A stretch of DNA of 37,851 nucleotides from Bacteroidota bacterium (GTDB lineage Bacteria; Bacteroidota; Bacteroidia; Palsa-948): NCBI GenBank assembly GCA_004297845.1, contig SCSP01000049.1, positions 1-37,851 of the forward strand, given 5' to 3'. Below are positions 1-9,220 of this stretch, in pieces. Position numbers and translations under genes: made by a program. Each line of letters starts with the position of its first letter. The first letter of the stretch is position 1. Below the pieces are notes generated by a model that worked only from the letters and a program-made list of their open reading frames with translations, was not told the origin of the DNA and ran no database searches.

Positions 1-100
1 GATCTCAGGGGTTTATTCGTACAGCTTGGTTTCAGAAGGAACAATGATCCATTCCGGGAAAATCGCGTTCTGCAAATAATCCTCTTTACTCTTGAAAACT
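1..100. other. Downstream flank of the Omp28-type gene, no supported gene
   Basis: This short stretch lies after the stop codon of the first gene and runs to the window edge. On the minus strand a frame is open for about 30 codons and stops at 13-15, but it has no start of its own and enters from inside the neighbouring gene in another frame. I see no hairpin or promoter that I would support. Confidence 0.3.
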
Positions 101-982
101 TTAATTGATCTTTTTTTCCTCCACCTGTATTATTTCATAAGTAGCGGCATCATAAATATACGCCACCACGTAACAATGGCTGGGATCAGGAGCAGTATTG
201 TTAAAGTTAACGGGCAGTGTATAATTGAAAGTTCTTACAACCGTATCTCCGGAAGAGATATTGCCTGAAACAAGTGTATCTCCATAGCTTGAAGTGATAC
301 CGCCTCTCAACAGATGGCGATGAACATAATTTGTATCATTAGATGGGCTTGGCAATGTATAATCCTTTTGAGGAGAAACAATACTGTCTTCTGTCAGAAG
401 TAAAACGATTTTGTAAGTGCCATTAAGAGCATTAAGAAATTTGCAACGCACCGATGTACTAAGTTGACGCGGTCCGGAATAATACGTGTTGATGATTTGA
501 ATATCTGCATCCGGAGCTACTGCAAGAATAGAACTTACAAGCCCGCCCCATTCACCCACATCCTTCAAGTGATCATTGGCGGGATGATCTTTCCTGTTCA
601 CCATGCCAACAGGATTGTAAGCCACCTCAAAGTCTGTAAAGTATGCATCCCCTTCGTTACAATGAAAATCGGCAGTATACAATGGCGGAGTTACTTGTGC
701 CCAGCTGCCCGAATGAATTGTCACAGCAATAATTTTTCCTTCATACTGGGGATTGATTTGTAACGTATGTATGGTCTGCGCGGCAGGAGGGCAGTTGCCG
801 CATTGATGCCCGGTAAACTCTTCTATCAACACTTTGCGAACTTTTACTGTGCTGGTATCTCCTCCTCCTGTTGTCTCGGGCAGATATGGATTTTCCACTT
901 TATCGCAGGCAGAGAGGAATAAGGAACAAGGTATAAGGTATAAGGTATAGGGTATAAGGTAATATTTGAGAAAATGTTTCAT
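101..982 (-). CDS. Omp28-related outer membrane lipoprotein
   Basis: A 293-residue lipoprotein of the Omp28 type, a Bacteroidota surface protein family with a thioredoxin-like region; its biochemical role is not settled. The N-terminus is a hydrophobic signal ending in a lipobox (FLSAC, lipidated Cys26), so it should be anchored in the outer membrane. A CGNC motif (Cys61, Cys64) follows the sequence EEFTGHQ, as in other Omp28 proteins. The central region (about 150-290) looks like all-beta secreted sequence. The signal peptide is unusual: it is encoded by five 7-nt repeats and reads as the cyclic motif YLIPYTL. The gene starts 12 bp after the stop of the beta-barrel gene and probably shares its operon with that gene and the TlpA-like gene, all transcribed leftward. 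A disulfide or redox-linked envelope role is inferred from the CxxC and the neighbours only. Confidence 0.8.
   Translation of the reverse strand: MKHFLKYYLIPYTLYLIPCSLFLSACDKVENPYLPETTGGGDTSTVKVRKVLIEEFTGHQCGNCPPAAQTIHTLQINPQYEGKIIAVTIHSGSWAQVTPPLYTADFHCNEGDAYFTDFEVAYNPVGMVNRKDHPANDHLKDVGEWGGLVSSILAVAPDADIQIINTYYSGPRQLSTSVRCKFLNALNGTYKIVLLLTEDSIVSPQKDYTLPSPSNDTNYVHRHLLRGGITSSYGDTLVSGNISSGDTVVRTFNYTLPVNFNNTAPDPSHCYVVAYIYDAATYEIIQVEEKKIN
926..960 (-). repeat. Five-copy heptamer repeat inside a lipoprotein signal peptide
   Basis: Five consecutive 7-nt units read on the plus strand as acaaggt, ataaggt, ataaggt, atagggt, ataaggt. They encode the hydrophobic core of the lipoprotein signal. Because seven is not a multiple of three, each frame encodes the same cyclic heptapeptide. 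Confidence 0.85.
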
Positions 983-994
983 ATTTCGTAGATT

Positions 995-2662
995 TTAAAA
1001 GCTGGATGTTACCGAAAGCATTAATCCGTTTGAGGCAGGAACATAGCGGCAGACACCCCCCACACAGAAAATTCCGGCACGCTGCCTGCCATAGCCAAGA
1101 GCGATACGAGTAGCATTTTTCACATATACTACAGTAGCGTTGTAATAATGAAGCTGTTCATTGGCTTTGTCATTGCCGTAATTGTATTGGTCTTGTAAAC
1201 TGATAAGCCAGTTTTCTCCTGTACCATATTCAACCAATCCCATTGCCCAGTTTTTATAATCCTGTTTAGTGGAAAGATGCTGCAACTCTATTCTAACTGA
1301 TTTCGAACTGCTGATTTTATAAGTAAGTTCCGTCATGCCGATATTAGAATAAATTGTTTCGTATCCTTTTAATCCCTGTATTACATTTTTATTATAAACC
1401 TGATTTGTATAGATCAGAACGAGTTTAAACTTGGGGCTGAACTTACGGGTGATCTCAATATTGAGGTCTTGAAAATAAGCATCTCCCAATGCGAATGGAT
1501 GGGTGGTGTATCCAATGCGGGAACTGTCATACATTGGTATAGTGGGGGTGGTATCAAGGCCGTTAGCGCCCGAAAAATTTATCGCGAGGTCTGTTCCGTA
1601 TTTTCCTCCGAGTTTGGTTTCCTTATTTAACTTTTTCTGAATATCTATTTGATACCCGATTTCTCCGTTTGACTGAGTGGCGTATGGATAAAATGCGAGA
1701 AGAGAATATGTATGCTGCCGGGTGAGCGAGGAAAGAAAATTAATATTCAAATCACTGCCTGTTGCAGTCCGGTCTGACTTAAAAGAAAAATTATCCGTAC
1801 GCTTTGCACCAAGCGATAATCCGAAACCTTTTTGTGAATATGCGGCATTGAGAAGAATTGCTTCTCCCGGCCTGTAAATAAATTTATTGGAGGCTGAAGG
1901 GTCGTTTATTTTGTAAGCATATTCCGCCATCACATTTATTTTTTTTCGGTTGATGGAGATACGTCCCGCAGAGGCGCCTACATTTTCAGGGACATTGAGC
2001 GTGCTGGTTTGATACGTTACTTTGTCCCCATCCTGAAATTTGCTCACAAAACTTCCGCCAAATATTATTTGCGTGGGGGAGTCGGCCCATTTCCTGATTA
2101 ACTCGCCCAAACGGACTTCTCCGTCAAATCCCCGCACGATGCCGGGTCCCTGTGAAAAATAACTGCGCTGCTTGGCGACCAATCCTTTCAGGTAAAATCC
2201 GTTTACGGTATATTTTAAACGCAGACCGTCAAATACGTTATCAATTCCCAATCCCTTTTCTTCGTAGGCGCGTAAAACCATTCCGCTGCCAAATTGCTCG
2301 TAAAAATTTCCGGCTGTAACTTCCAGTTCGTCCACCACATAATTTGCGTAGCGATACGGAATGCCATTCCCTTTATATCGGGGGTCAAAGCCCTGAAGGG
2401 TGTTGAGGTAACTTTCGTAACGGATTCCTGCTTTGAAATTTCCTTTAACGTAATTAATATTAGCAAAACCATTCATCAGCATCTTTTCGGGAACAGGAGC
2501 AGCGCCAATGCCGGAATCGGGGTTGTAATACTGCGCATCCAGCTGTATATTTCCGTGTATCTCACCGGCATTGTTGGAAGGAAGGGAGGGGGGGGAATCG
2601 TCCTGGGCGGAAAGAAATGAATAAATGGAAAGAAGAAAAAAAGAAGATAGTATTTTTTTCAT
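995..2662 (-). CDS. Outer membrane beta-barrel protein, probably DUF6029-like
   Basis: A 555-residue protein with a Sec signal peptide (MKKILSSFFLLSIYSFLSAQ, cleavage near residue 19-20) and a mature part rich in alternating polar/aromatic beta strands. It ends in an aromatic residue (SVTSSF), the usual Bacteroidota outer membrane barrel signature. The segment GNFYEQFGSGMVLRAYEE (about residues 118-135) resembles the Bacteroidetes family I know as DUF6029; this is recognition from memory, not a search. No TonB box or plug domain is visible, so it is probably not a TonB-dependent receptor. It lies 57 bp after the TlpA-like gene and 12 bp before the Omp28-type lipoprotein gene, suggesting a three-gene operon. 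Substrate and function are unknown. Confidence 0.75.
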   Translation of the reverse strand: MKKILSSFFLLSIYSFLSAQDDSPPSLPSNNAGEIHGNIQLDAQYYNPDSGIGAAPVPEKMLMNGFANINYVKGNFKAGIRYESYLNTLQGFDPRYKGNGIPYRYANYVVDELEVTAGNFYEQFGSGMVLRAYEEKGLGIDNVFDGLRLKYTVNGFYLKGLVAKQRSYFSQGPGIVRGFDGEVRLGELIRKWADSPTQIIFGGSFVSKFQDGDKVTYQTSTLNVPENVGASAGRISINRKKINVMAEYAYKINDPSASNKFIYRPGEAILLNAAYSQKGFGLSLGAKRTDNFSFKSDRTATGSDLNINFLSSLTRQHTYSLLAFYPYATQSNGEIGYQIDIQKKLNKETKLGGKYGTDLAINFSGANGLDTTPTIPMYDSSRIGYTTHPFALGDAYFQDLNIEITRKFSPKFKLVLIYTNQVYNKNVIQGLKGYETIYSNIGMTELTYKISSSKSVRIELQHLSTKQDYKNWAMGLVEYGTGENWLISLQDQYNYGNDKANEQLHYYNATVVYVKNATRIALGYGRQRAGIFCVGGVCRYVPASNGLMLSVTSSF

Positions 2663-2719
2663 AAAGAAGAAATCGTATCCACCGATTTACGAATTTGTAT
2701 TGATTAGTACATGGGCAGA

Positions 2720-3229
2720 TTAATGGCCGATTTTTTCCCTTTTCACAATTTTCCTAACCACTTCAATGTACTGTTCTTCATCCCCGTCTTTAAATCCAAT
2801 ATGCTGCCAAACGATGTTTCCCTTGCCATCGAGAATAAATGTATGCGGAGGCATGTTTACGTTCATGGCGCGTTTGAAATCGGAATTTATATCAAGGTAT
2901 TCTTCGTATTCCCAGCCTTTGCTGTTCACATAGGGAGCTACCTTGCTTGAGCTTTTGGAATCATCAATGGAAATTGCGATAAGCTTAACGCCAGTTTCCT
3001 TTTGCCAGTCGCTGTAAACTTCCGCAACAGCATTCAATTCCTTTTTGCAGGGGGCGCACCAGGTAGCCCAAAAGCTGATGATAATCGGCCTGCTATCATT
3101 TGAGAAGGTAGAAGAATTAACGGTTTTTCCTTCGAGGGTTTTGAGATCGGTTGATGCTACTTTGCGTGCATTATCCTGAAAAGAAACCAACAACGCAAAA
3201 AGCGAGAAATAAATGAGTGTTTTTTTCAT
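2720..3229 (-). CDS. TlpA-like periplasmic thiol-disulfide oxidoreductase
   Basis: A 169-residue thioredoxin-fold protein of the TlpA/ResA type. It carries the active-site motif WCAPC (Cys58 and Cys61) after the strand SRPIIISFWAT, and NMPPHTFIL further on supplies the cis-proline loop facing the active site. An N-terminal hydrophobic segment (MKKTLIYFSLFALLVSF) acts as a signal peptide or anchor, so it works in the periplasm reducing or oxidising cysteine pairs. I chose the ATG at 3229; an in-frame TTG five codons upstream is possible but gives a worse signal peptide. It is the first gene of the run with the barrel protein and the CxxC-containing Omp28 lipoprotein. That neighbourhood makes the CxxC lipoprotein a plausible partner, though this is inference. 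Confidence 0.88.
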   Translation of the reverse strand: MKKTLIYFSLFALLVSFQDNARKVASTDLKTLEGKTVNSSTFSNDSRPIIISFWATWCAPCKKELNAVAEVYSDWQKETGVKLIAISIDDSKSSSKVAPYVNSKGWEYEEYLDINSDFKRAMNVNMPPHTFILDGKGNIVWQHIGFKDGDEEQYIEVVRKIVKREKIGH

Positions 3230-3333
3230 AATGGTATTTGCCAAATCAGCAACTCAGTACAAGAATTGCACCAAACATTCTGCACATTTGTGTTGTTACA
3301 ACTGCTCGGGACTTGAAATTCCGGCTAATATTT

Positions 3334-5427
3334 TTAATGGATCACCTGCAGCAGCTTAGCGCTTCTTGCATTTACTCCATTCGTAATTCTGTACATATAC
3401 ATTCCTGATTCAAGTTTAGAAGTATTTAGCTTGAAAACTCCTGTACTCTTTTCTATTTTATTTTCAGAAAGAATTCTTCCTGTCATATCCATCACCTGAA
3501 ATGTTACATCCGATTTTAATTCAGAGAACGGGATGTACGTGAAATCTACTGCCGGATTAGGAAAATTCTGTCCCATGCTCAATGCAAGCATTGCATTGTC
3601 AAGTTCCTCCGTGCTTGTTGCCGTATGGAACCAATCATGAGAAATTTTCAGAACTGCATTTTTAGTAGCCGCTGTTGAGAACTGTTCTATTCCGGGCGCG
3701 AGGTAAACTGTTTTGAAAGTACCATTCGTATTACGCACCCCGGCTGTTTTGGAGTTGGAACTGTAACGGAAGATTATCTGCCCGCTTCCGGCTGTATTTA
3801 TGTTATCAGGAAAAAAGCTGGTTCCGGTGTATACATTCGCTAACAGGGTAACGCTTCCGGAAGTGCCGAACACGGCATCGGACGTGTTTGCTGCAATGGC
3901 AGTGGTTGTTGCCACACCATCATCCACAAAAGAAGCGCCCAGAAAATTAGTGAAGAAAGTTTGCTGTGCAGGTGTTCCGTGGCCTCCACCGGAAGCTGCT
4001 GTCCAGATATCCCATCCAAAATCCTGCCCGGATACAAAAAGGCATCCACCGCTATTGAGGAAAGCGGTGAGTTGAGCAGCTAAATTATCGCTGCTAAAAG
4101 CAGGAAATGTCCAGGCCACATTCCAGTAAATATATTTGATCTGTCCCATGGCATTATCCTGCATGGCTCGCAGCAATACCGCATCATCGGTTGCACCATA
4201 GGTAGTATTGCTTGCATATTGCAAACCGGCAATGTAATCGGGTTCGTATTGCAGACCTGTTCCTGAATTATCGCCTTGTCCTCCTGCATTGGATACGACC
4301 AAATCCGTTACTCCGGAAATAACATATACATTGGTAACATTAGGAGGAGAAGAAGGATTGGTCTGCGATTGCATCGTGAGTGTATATTTTCCCACGGCCG
4401 GTGTAGTACCCGGAGTAATATTGATCTGAACGGGATACGAAGTATTTGCAGGGATGCTTACCGTTCCGGCGGTTGTATAATTCACGCTGTTGACCGTGAA
4501 TGCTCCTGACCAATTGCCGGGAGCGTTGGTGGTAAGCGTGTACGTGAATGATTCGGTAGCAGTTCCGATATTACTTGTATTAAAACTGAACGATTGCGGA
4601 GTAGCCGCAGGTCCATTAACCACCACCTGTGAAGGCGTTGCTAATGTTCCGTTTATAGGAGGGTCGAACGAAGCACCGCATTGAATGACCTCTTGGGTAC
4701 TTGTATTTTGTATCCATGCAATGGAAGCCAATTCCGTAACTCCTCCATTGATGGCAATACTCTCTGGATAATTATAAGGACCCATGGTGACAGAATTTCC
4801 CTGTGTAGCTAACGTAATCGCAACACCATTTGCGTTTCCACCCGGTAATGTTTGCGGATTGCCGCTGATCATCTGGCGAAACACATTGGGAAAAGTTTTT
4901 TCTCCGTTGCTTCCGGGAGCAGAAGTATATACCGCATTCCTGTGAATGGCAGCTACATATAACTGATAGGTTCCGGAAGGAGGAGCCCCTACCGAAGTGA
5001 CGGTAACCGTAACATCGCGGTTATTTCCATTATCAACTTCCACCACATTTACTTTAATAGGACTGGAATTGCTCCAAATCGCGTCTACATCAGATTGAGT
5101 AAAACTACCAGGTGAGGAGTTTTTTACGTTGCCCATTAATCGAATATTTGGCACTCCGCTGACTGCATAAAAATTAGTTCTGGCTGCCGCTCCTCCTGTA
5201 TTAAAAGAATACATAGGATCAGTGCCCGGAAAGGAAGTATGATAGGCAATGTGCCTTACCTTAACGGGGTTGGGAGTCATGATGGCACTCACAAAACCGG
5301 GGTTTTGAGAAGCACATGGACCACAACTTGCCTGCGTAAAATGTTCAAACAAGGCAAAGCGTGGAACCTGAGCAAAGGTGCCGGCTGTTACAGCCATTGC
5401 GAACAAAGGGAATAAGATTTTTTTCAT
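3334..5427 (-). CDS. Large Omp28-like protein with T9SS type A sorting domain
   Basis: A 697-residue secreted protein. A signal peptide (MKKILFPLFAMAVTAGTFAQ) is followed by an Omp28/thioredoxin-like start with LFEHFTQASCGPC (Cys35, Cys38). This continues to about residue 260, including a segment (NGEKTFPNVFRQM) typical of the family. Next comes an Ig-like beta region (about 260-370), then a region of about 220 residues (LVVSNAGGQGDNSG...) that may be a flavodoxin-like or PKD-associated domain I cannot name. The last 80 residues are a type A sorting domain: NFPNPAVDFTYI, then MDMTGRIL, then LESGMYMYRI. It should be secreted by T9SS and anchored to or released from the surface. A good Bacteroidota promoter lies upstream, so it is probably its own transcription unit. 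Confidence 0.82.
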   Translation of the reverse strand: MKKILFPLFAMAVTAGTFAQVPRFALFEHFTQASCGPCASQNPGFVSAIMTPNPVKVRHIAYHTSFPGTDPMYSFNTGGAAARTNFYAVSGVPNIRLMGNVKNSSPGSFTQSDVDAIWSNSSPIKVNVVEVDNGNNRDVTVTVTSVGAPPSGTYQLYVAAIHRNAVYTSAPGSNGEKTFPNVFRQMISGNPQTLPGGNANGVAITLATQGNSVTMGPYNYPESIAINGGVTELASIAWIQNTSTQEVIQCGASFDPPINGTLATPSQVVVNGPAATPQSFSFNTSNIGTATESFTYTLTTNAPGNWSGAFTVNSVNYTTAGTVSIPANTSYPVQINITPGTTPAVGKYTLTMQSQTNPSSPPNVTNVYVISGVTDLVVSNAGGQGDNSGTGLQYEPDYIAGLQYASNTTYGATDDAVLLRAMQDNAMGQIKYIYWNVAWTFPAFSSDNLAAQLTAFLNSGGCLFVSGQDFGWDIWTAASGGGHGTPAQQTFFTNFLGASFVDDGVATTTAIAANTSDAVFGTSGSVTLLANVYTGTSFFPDNINTAGSGQIIFRYSSNSKTAGVRNTNGTFKTVYLAPGIEQFSTAATKNAVLKISHDWFHTATSTEELDNAMLALSMGQNFPNPAVDFTYIPFSELKSDVTFQVMDMTGRILSENKIEKSTGVFKLNTSKLESGMYMYRITNGVNARSAKLLQVIH

Positions 5428-5468
5428 TTGAGAATTTTTTAAATGGCACTCGGTAGTTTTTTTGTTGT

Positions 5469-5501
5469 CAAATATAGGAAACTGCCCCTCATATATTCAA
5501 A
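5469..5501 (-). promoter_or_regulatory. Bacteroidota-type promoter for the Omp28/T9SS gene
   Basis: On the minus strand TTTG (5498-5501) is followed after 21 nt by TATATTTG (5469-5476), matching the Bacteroidota -33/-7 pattern TTTG and TAnnTTTG. The start codon at 5427 leaves a leader of about 35 nt. Confidence 0.6.
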
Positions 5502-5603
5502 CCAAAGCTGAATATAATTTCAGATTCTATTAAATACATTTTTATATTAACTAATTGAATTTCAATATATTATAAATTAATAAATGTATTTTTAAAATAG
5601 CTG

Positions 5604-5611
5604 TATGTTTG
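5604..5611 (+). promoter_or_regulatory. Possible -7 element (TATGTTTG) upstream of the helical protein gene
   Basis: TATGTTTG matches TAnnTTTG and sits 26 bp before the start codon at 5638. No TTG/TTTG is found at the expected upstream distance, so only half of the promoter pattern is present. The surrounding region is strongly AT-rich. Confidence 0.35.
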
Positions 5612-5637
5612 CTGATCAAAAGATCATTCTATGAACT

Positions 5638-7140
5638 ATGAGGGGCGTTAGAAAACTCCACCACTTGATTCAATCCCTCTCCAAAACCGAGAAGCGGTAC
5701 GTTTCCATCGCACTTTCTAAGCAGCGTTCTAAAAAAGGCGAGATTGACCTGAAGCTTTTTGATATTCTGAAGAAACAGGAACCCATTGACCTGAAAAAAA
5801 TATCGGCTGTTCCGGAATTCAACAGTACGCTAAAGCTCATTATCCGAAGCAAATATCTTTTTGAATATATCCTGCGCTGCCTGATAGACTACTATTACGC
5901 CCGCGAGATCGAAATCGCGATCGGCAATCACATCCGCATCATCAAAATATTCATCCTGAAAGGGCTGTACGAGTATACACACTATCACTTTAAGGCAGCT
6001 CAAAAACTCGCGGAAAAATATGAAGACCTTTACAGTCTGGGTATGCTTTGCTCGCTGAGGAAAATAATCGTGAACAGGAATTCGGCCAGTCACGCGGAAT
6101 TTTTTAAAGAGGTGGAAAAGATAGAACGGCAGGAGCAGGCGGTGCATGAAAAAATCATCAACCTGAACAGCTACAACAATCATATCAATTATCTCACCAT
6201 TGCGCTGAAAAAAAATTCGGGCAGTAAACTGGATGAAGTTACCATCCGGATCATAACAACTACTCTTGCATCTCCACTTTTCAAGGATGAAAAAAACGCA
6301 CATACCAAGAAGGCGCTGGGCATTTTTTACCAGGCACATTCCATCTATCACGAGCACATCACGTTTGATTTCAAGCAGGCATTAAACTGCACCGAGAAAC
6401 AGATGGAGATCATTAAAAATTTCGAGTCGTACCAGAAGATCACTTCTCCCTCGTACGTAGCCTGCCTGAAACAGCGCTGCATTTTCGCAGCAGAAACCCG
6501 ACAGTTTGCAAAAGCAAAAGAGACGCTGCAACAGTTAAAGGATCTTTACAACGATAGGTTGACCTCCAAATATGTATTTGAAAAATCGCTGATCCTTCTG
6601 AGCATAATCGAAGCGGAGACCCGGCTTACGCTGATCGATCATCAGTTAGAACGTTTAGACAAAACTCATGCAAAAATAATTGAAGAGATAGAATTTTTTG
6701 ACAAAATGTTTGACGGTGAATCAAAGATGGTGATCTGCTTTAACCTGTCGCTTCGCCTTTTGCTTATTAATGATTACAAAGGAGCTTTTCGCTGGCTTGA
6801 AAAGATCCTGCACGAGTACCATGGCATGCGTATAGATATTTTGCAGGATGTCCATGTGCTTTCGCTGGTTTGCATTTACGAGATAGATTCTGTAAATCTT
6901 TTCCAAAGTCGGGCGCGCTCCTATCTGCGGCACTACCAGGCCCGTTCCGGTGAAGCAGAGGATGTGCATACAAAAATCATTCATCTGCTCGCACACGTTT
7001 ACCAGTTCAAGAACAACACAGAATTGGTACGGAAAAACATTAAGGAACTGGAATCATACATAGAAATCCAGATGAAAAAAAATGAGGTGGATCATCTGCT
7101 CGGAGAGACCGTGCTGGAGTGGATAAGGAAAAAAACATAG
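5638..7140 (+). CDS. All-helical protein of unknown function, TPR-like
   Basis: I do not recognise a named family. The 500-residue product has no signal peptide and no membrane segment, so it is probably cytoplasmic. It is rich in Lys, Glu, Leu and His. It reads as continuous alpha-helix pairs with spacing resembling degenerate tetratricopeptide or HEAT-type repeats; examples are the helices around ALNCTEKQMEIIKNF and FAKAKETLQQLKDLY. The start MRGVRKLHHLIQSLSKTEKRY is a conserved-looking N-terminus and supports the ATG at 5638 over the overlapping ATG six bases upstream in another frame. It stands alone: it is divergent from the Omp28/T9SS gene and followed by a gene with its own promoter. 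A scaffolding or regulatory role would be a guess. Confidence 0.75.
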   Translation: MRGVRKLHHLIQSLSKTEKRYVSIALSKQRSKKGEIDLKLFDILKKQEPIDLKKISAVPEFNSTLKLIIRSKYLFEYILRCLIDYYYAREIEIAIGNHIRIIKIFILKGLYEYTHYHFKAAQKLAEKYEDLYSLGMLCSLRKIIVNRNSASHAEFFKEVEKIERQEQAVHEKIINLNSYNNHINYLTIALKKNSGSKLDEVTIRIITTTLASPLFKDEKNAHTKKALGIFYQAHSIYHEHITFDFKQALNCTEKQMEIIKNFESYQKITSPSYVACLKQRCIFAAETRQFAKAKETLQQLKDLYNDRLTSKYVFEKSLILLSIIEAETRLTLIDHQLERLDKTHAKIIEEIEFFDKMFDGESKMVICFNLSLRLLLINDYKGAFRWLEKILHEYHGMRIDILQDVHVLSLVCIYEIDSVNLFQSRARSYLRHYQARSGEAEDVHTKIIHLLAHVYQFKNNTELVRKNIKELESYIEIQMKKNEVDHLLGETVLEWIRKKT

Positions 7141-7216
7141 ACCTGTGCCTTTACCATTTTTTTTCAGTCGATTTTTCATAAACAAGTATCCTCCATGTAC
7201 TTTTTTCACTTCTCTC

Positions 7217-7246
7217 TTGTTTATTCAAAATATGTTTTTAACTTCG
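7217..7246 (+). promoter_or_regulatory. Bacteroidota-type promoter for the T9SS esterase gene
   Basis: TTG at 7217-7219 is separated by exactly 19 nt from TAACTTCG at 7239-7246, a one-mismatch form of TAnnTTTG. The implied leader to the ATG at 7286 is about 34 nt. It also argues against the in-frame GTG at 7145, which lies upstream of this promoter. Confidence 0.55.
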
Positions 7247-7285
7247 TTTTGTAAGTCCCAAAATACAAATACCTCAACTAAGATC

Positions 7286-9199
7286 ATGAAAAACATTCAC
7301 TCTTTATTTAGAATCTTATTAGTGTGCATAGGAGCGCTGTCAGCGCAAATTTCTTTCGCACAAACTACGGGCTCTTTTACCCGTACAGTGAATTTTGGGG
7401 GAAACCCGAGCTGGGCGCTCTGTTACTATGTGCCCGCCAGTTACAATGCCGCCAATAAGTATAAATTAATTATTGGTTTGCATGGTTTGGGCGATACCCC
7501 TCAAAATTACCGATCGTATCTTGCCGGTGTATCCACCACTTCCGGTTCCCCTGTTTACAATTCCATTGTTGTTGCCCCTTATGCCGGTGGGGATGTAAAT
7601 ACCGATTTTTGGTCTCCCGTAAGCGATACCGGTATTATCACTAAAAGCATTACGGATGCATTGTCCGCGTATAATATTGATCCGGAGTATATATATCTCA
7701 ACGGATTTTCCTTGGGAGGAAGATCCGCTCTTCGTTACGGCCTGCTGAACTACTGGCGTTTCCGCGGTCTTGAACTCTGGACGCCAGCCATCCAATCCAT
7801 GAACGAAGCCAATAATTTAACCTCCTTCAAATATGTATGGCAAAATGGCAAGCATATCCCGATATGCATGTCGGTGGGGTCTGAAGATTCCTATGGCGGA
7901 ATCATAGCGGCCGCTCATCAGCATTTATCCGATTCAGGAGCTATTGTTAATTATCAGATTGTTGATGGAATGGGTCATACCGGGCCGCCTAATTCATATA
8001 AGTTCGCTTGTTTTGATTATTTGAATATCAATGCTACTTCTTATGCAGTGAATGATGCCGGAGTTTCAGTCATTGCAACGCCTTTTGATGAAGAGTGCAA
8101 TACTTCTTTCACGCCTTCTGTTACCATTCAGAATAAAGGCATAAATAATCTGACCTCTGTTACCCTCAACTACCAAATTGATAATGGAACGGTTAATACC
8201 TATAATTGGTCAGGTAATCTTATACTGCTTGGAGCCAGTAAAGTAATTTTACCTTCGCAATCCGTGTCAGCGGGGGCGCACACATTCAAGGCGTATACTA
8301 CCCTGCCCAATGGCGTTGCAGACGCTCTTGCATCTAATGATGCCATGACAAAGAATTTTAGTTTCATAACCAATGGAGCCGTTTCCCTTGCAGAAGGGTT
8401 TGAAGGCGTTACCTATCCTCCAACCGGATGGAAGTGTGCAGGACCTGACAATGCCTGGAGTTGGGTAAAGAAAAGCGGTGGCACATCAGGTGGAAACGGA
8501 CTAAGCGCATCCAGCATCCGGTTTGATAATTACACACCGGATAATACAGGCAAACGTTATTCCATCCGTACCCAGCAATATGATTTCACCAATACAGTAA
8601 ATCCTGTTTTGAGTTATGATTACGCGTATGTTCCGTATCAATCCGGATCCGGTATTACTACGGATACCCTTGCCGTGTATTATTCTACAGATTGCGGCAG
8701 CAGCTGGACCTTCCTTATGAAAAAGGGTGGCGCTGCACTTAGTACTGCAGGCGCGGCTATCAATACTGTATTTGTGCCAACCTCCGCTCAGTGGAAGAAA
8801 GAAATCATTAATCTTACGGGTAGTTTAACCGGCCAATCCAGAGTAATGTTCTCCTTTGAAGACATATCCGGATATGGAAACATGTTGTATTTGGATAATA
8901 TCAACCTAACCGGCATTACAGGCATTGTGAATGAAATGCAGGAGCAAGAAATTGTTATTTATCCCAATCCTTCAAAAGGGATGTTTAATGTTCAATGGCT
9001 ATCCCGTCCAATAGCGGGACAACCATTAACCATTGAGGTTAAAAATGTTCTTGGTCAAATCATGTATAGTGAACAGTGGAATGAACAGCCGGAAGATCAT
9101 ACCAAACAACTTGACCTGAAAACTTTTGGCAAGGGATTTTATTTTGTGAGTTTAAAAACAGCCCATAGCGAAACAGTTAAGAAAGTGATTGTTTACTGA
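7286..9199 (+). CDS. Secreted alpha/beta-hydrolase (esterase-like) with adhesion and T9SS sorting domains
   Basis: A 637-residue multidomain exported enzyme. A signal peptide (residues 1-26, ending ISFAQ) is followed by an alpha/beta-hydrolase domain to about residue 250, resembling PHB-depolymerase/feruloyl-esterase-type enzymes. The strand LIIGLHGLGD supplies the oxyanion region, GFSLGG holds the nucleophile Ser142, GSED gives Asp201 and GMGH gives His231, so the catalytic triad is complete. A CARDB-like beta domain follows (about 255-365), then a jelly-roll 'choice-of-anchor' type domain (EGFEGVTYPPTGW, about 370-550). The tail is a type A sorting domain (YPNPSKGMFNV ... GKGFYFVSLKT). The substrate is unknown; a polymer ester is plausible. 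I chose the ATG at 7286 because it gives a proper signal peptide and lies after a good promoter. Confidence 0.85.
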   Translation: MKNIHSLFRILLVCIGALSAQISFAQTTGSFTRTVNFGGNPSWALCYYVPASYNAANKYKLIIGLHGLGDTPQNYRSYLAGVSTTSGSPVYNSIVVAPYAGGDVNTDFWSPVSDTGIITKSITDALSAYNIDPEYIYLNGFSLGGRSALRYGLLNYWRFRGLELWTPAIQSMNEANNLTSFKYVWQNGKHIPICMSVGSEDSYGGIIAAAHQHLSDSGAIVNYQIVDGMGHTGPPNSYKFACFDYLNINATSYAVNDAGVSVIATPFDEECNTSFTPSVTIQNKGINNLTSVTLNYQIDNGTVNTYNWSGNLILLGASKVILPSQSVSAGAHTFKAYTTLPNGVADALASNDAMTKNFSFITNGAVSLAEGFEGVTYPPTGWKCAGPDNAWSWVKKSGGTSGGNGLSASSIRFDNYTPDNTGKRYSIRTQQYDFTNTVNPVLSYDYAYVPYQSGSGITTDTLAVYYSTDCGSSWTFLMKKGGAALSTAGAAINTVFVPTSAQWKKEIINLTGSLTGQSRVMFSFEDISGYGNMLYLDNINLTGITGIVNEMQEQEIVIYPNPSKGMFNVQWLSRPIAGQPLTIEVKNVLGQIMYSEQWNEQPEDHTKQLDLKTFGKGFYFVSLKTAHSETVKKVIVY

Positions 9200-9220
9200 T
9201 AGCGATGTTGAAGAAATAAT

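Noticed and set aside
1-130. Minus-strand frame running out of the Omp28 gene near a run of seven A, as a possible frameshifted C-terminal extension
   Set aside because: The in-frame end (VEEKKIN) is the normal family ending; the extension has no start and no recognised similarity.
7145-7285. GTG at 7145 as the esterase start
   Set aside because: It lies before a good promoter and gives no proper signal peptide; the ATG at 7286 does.
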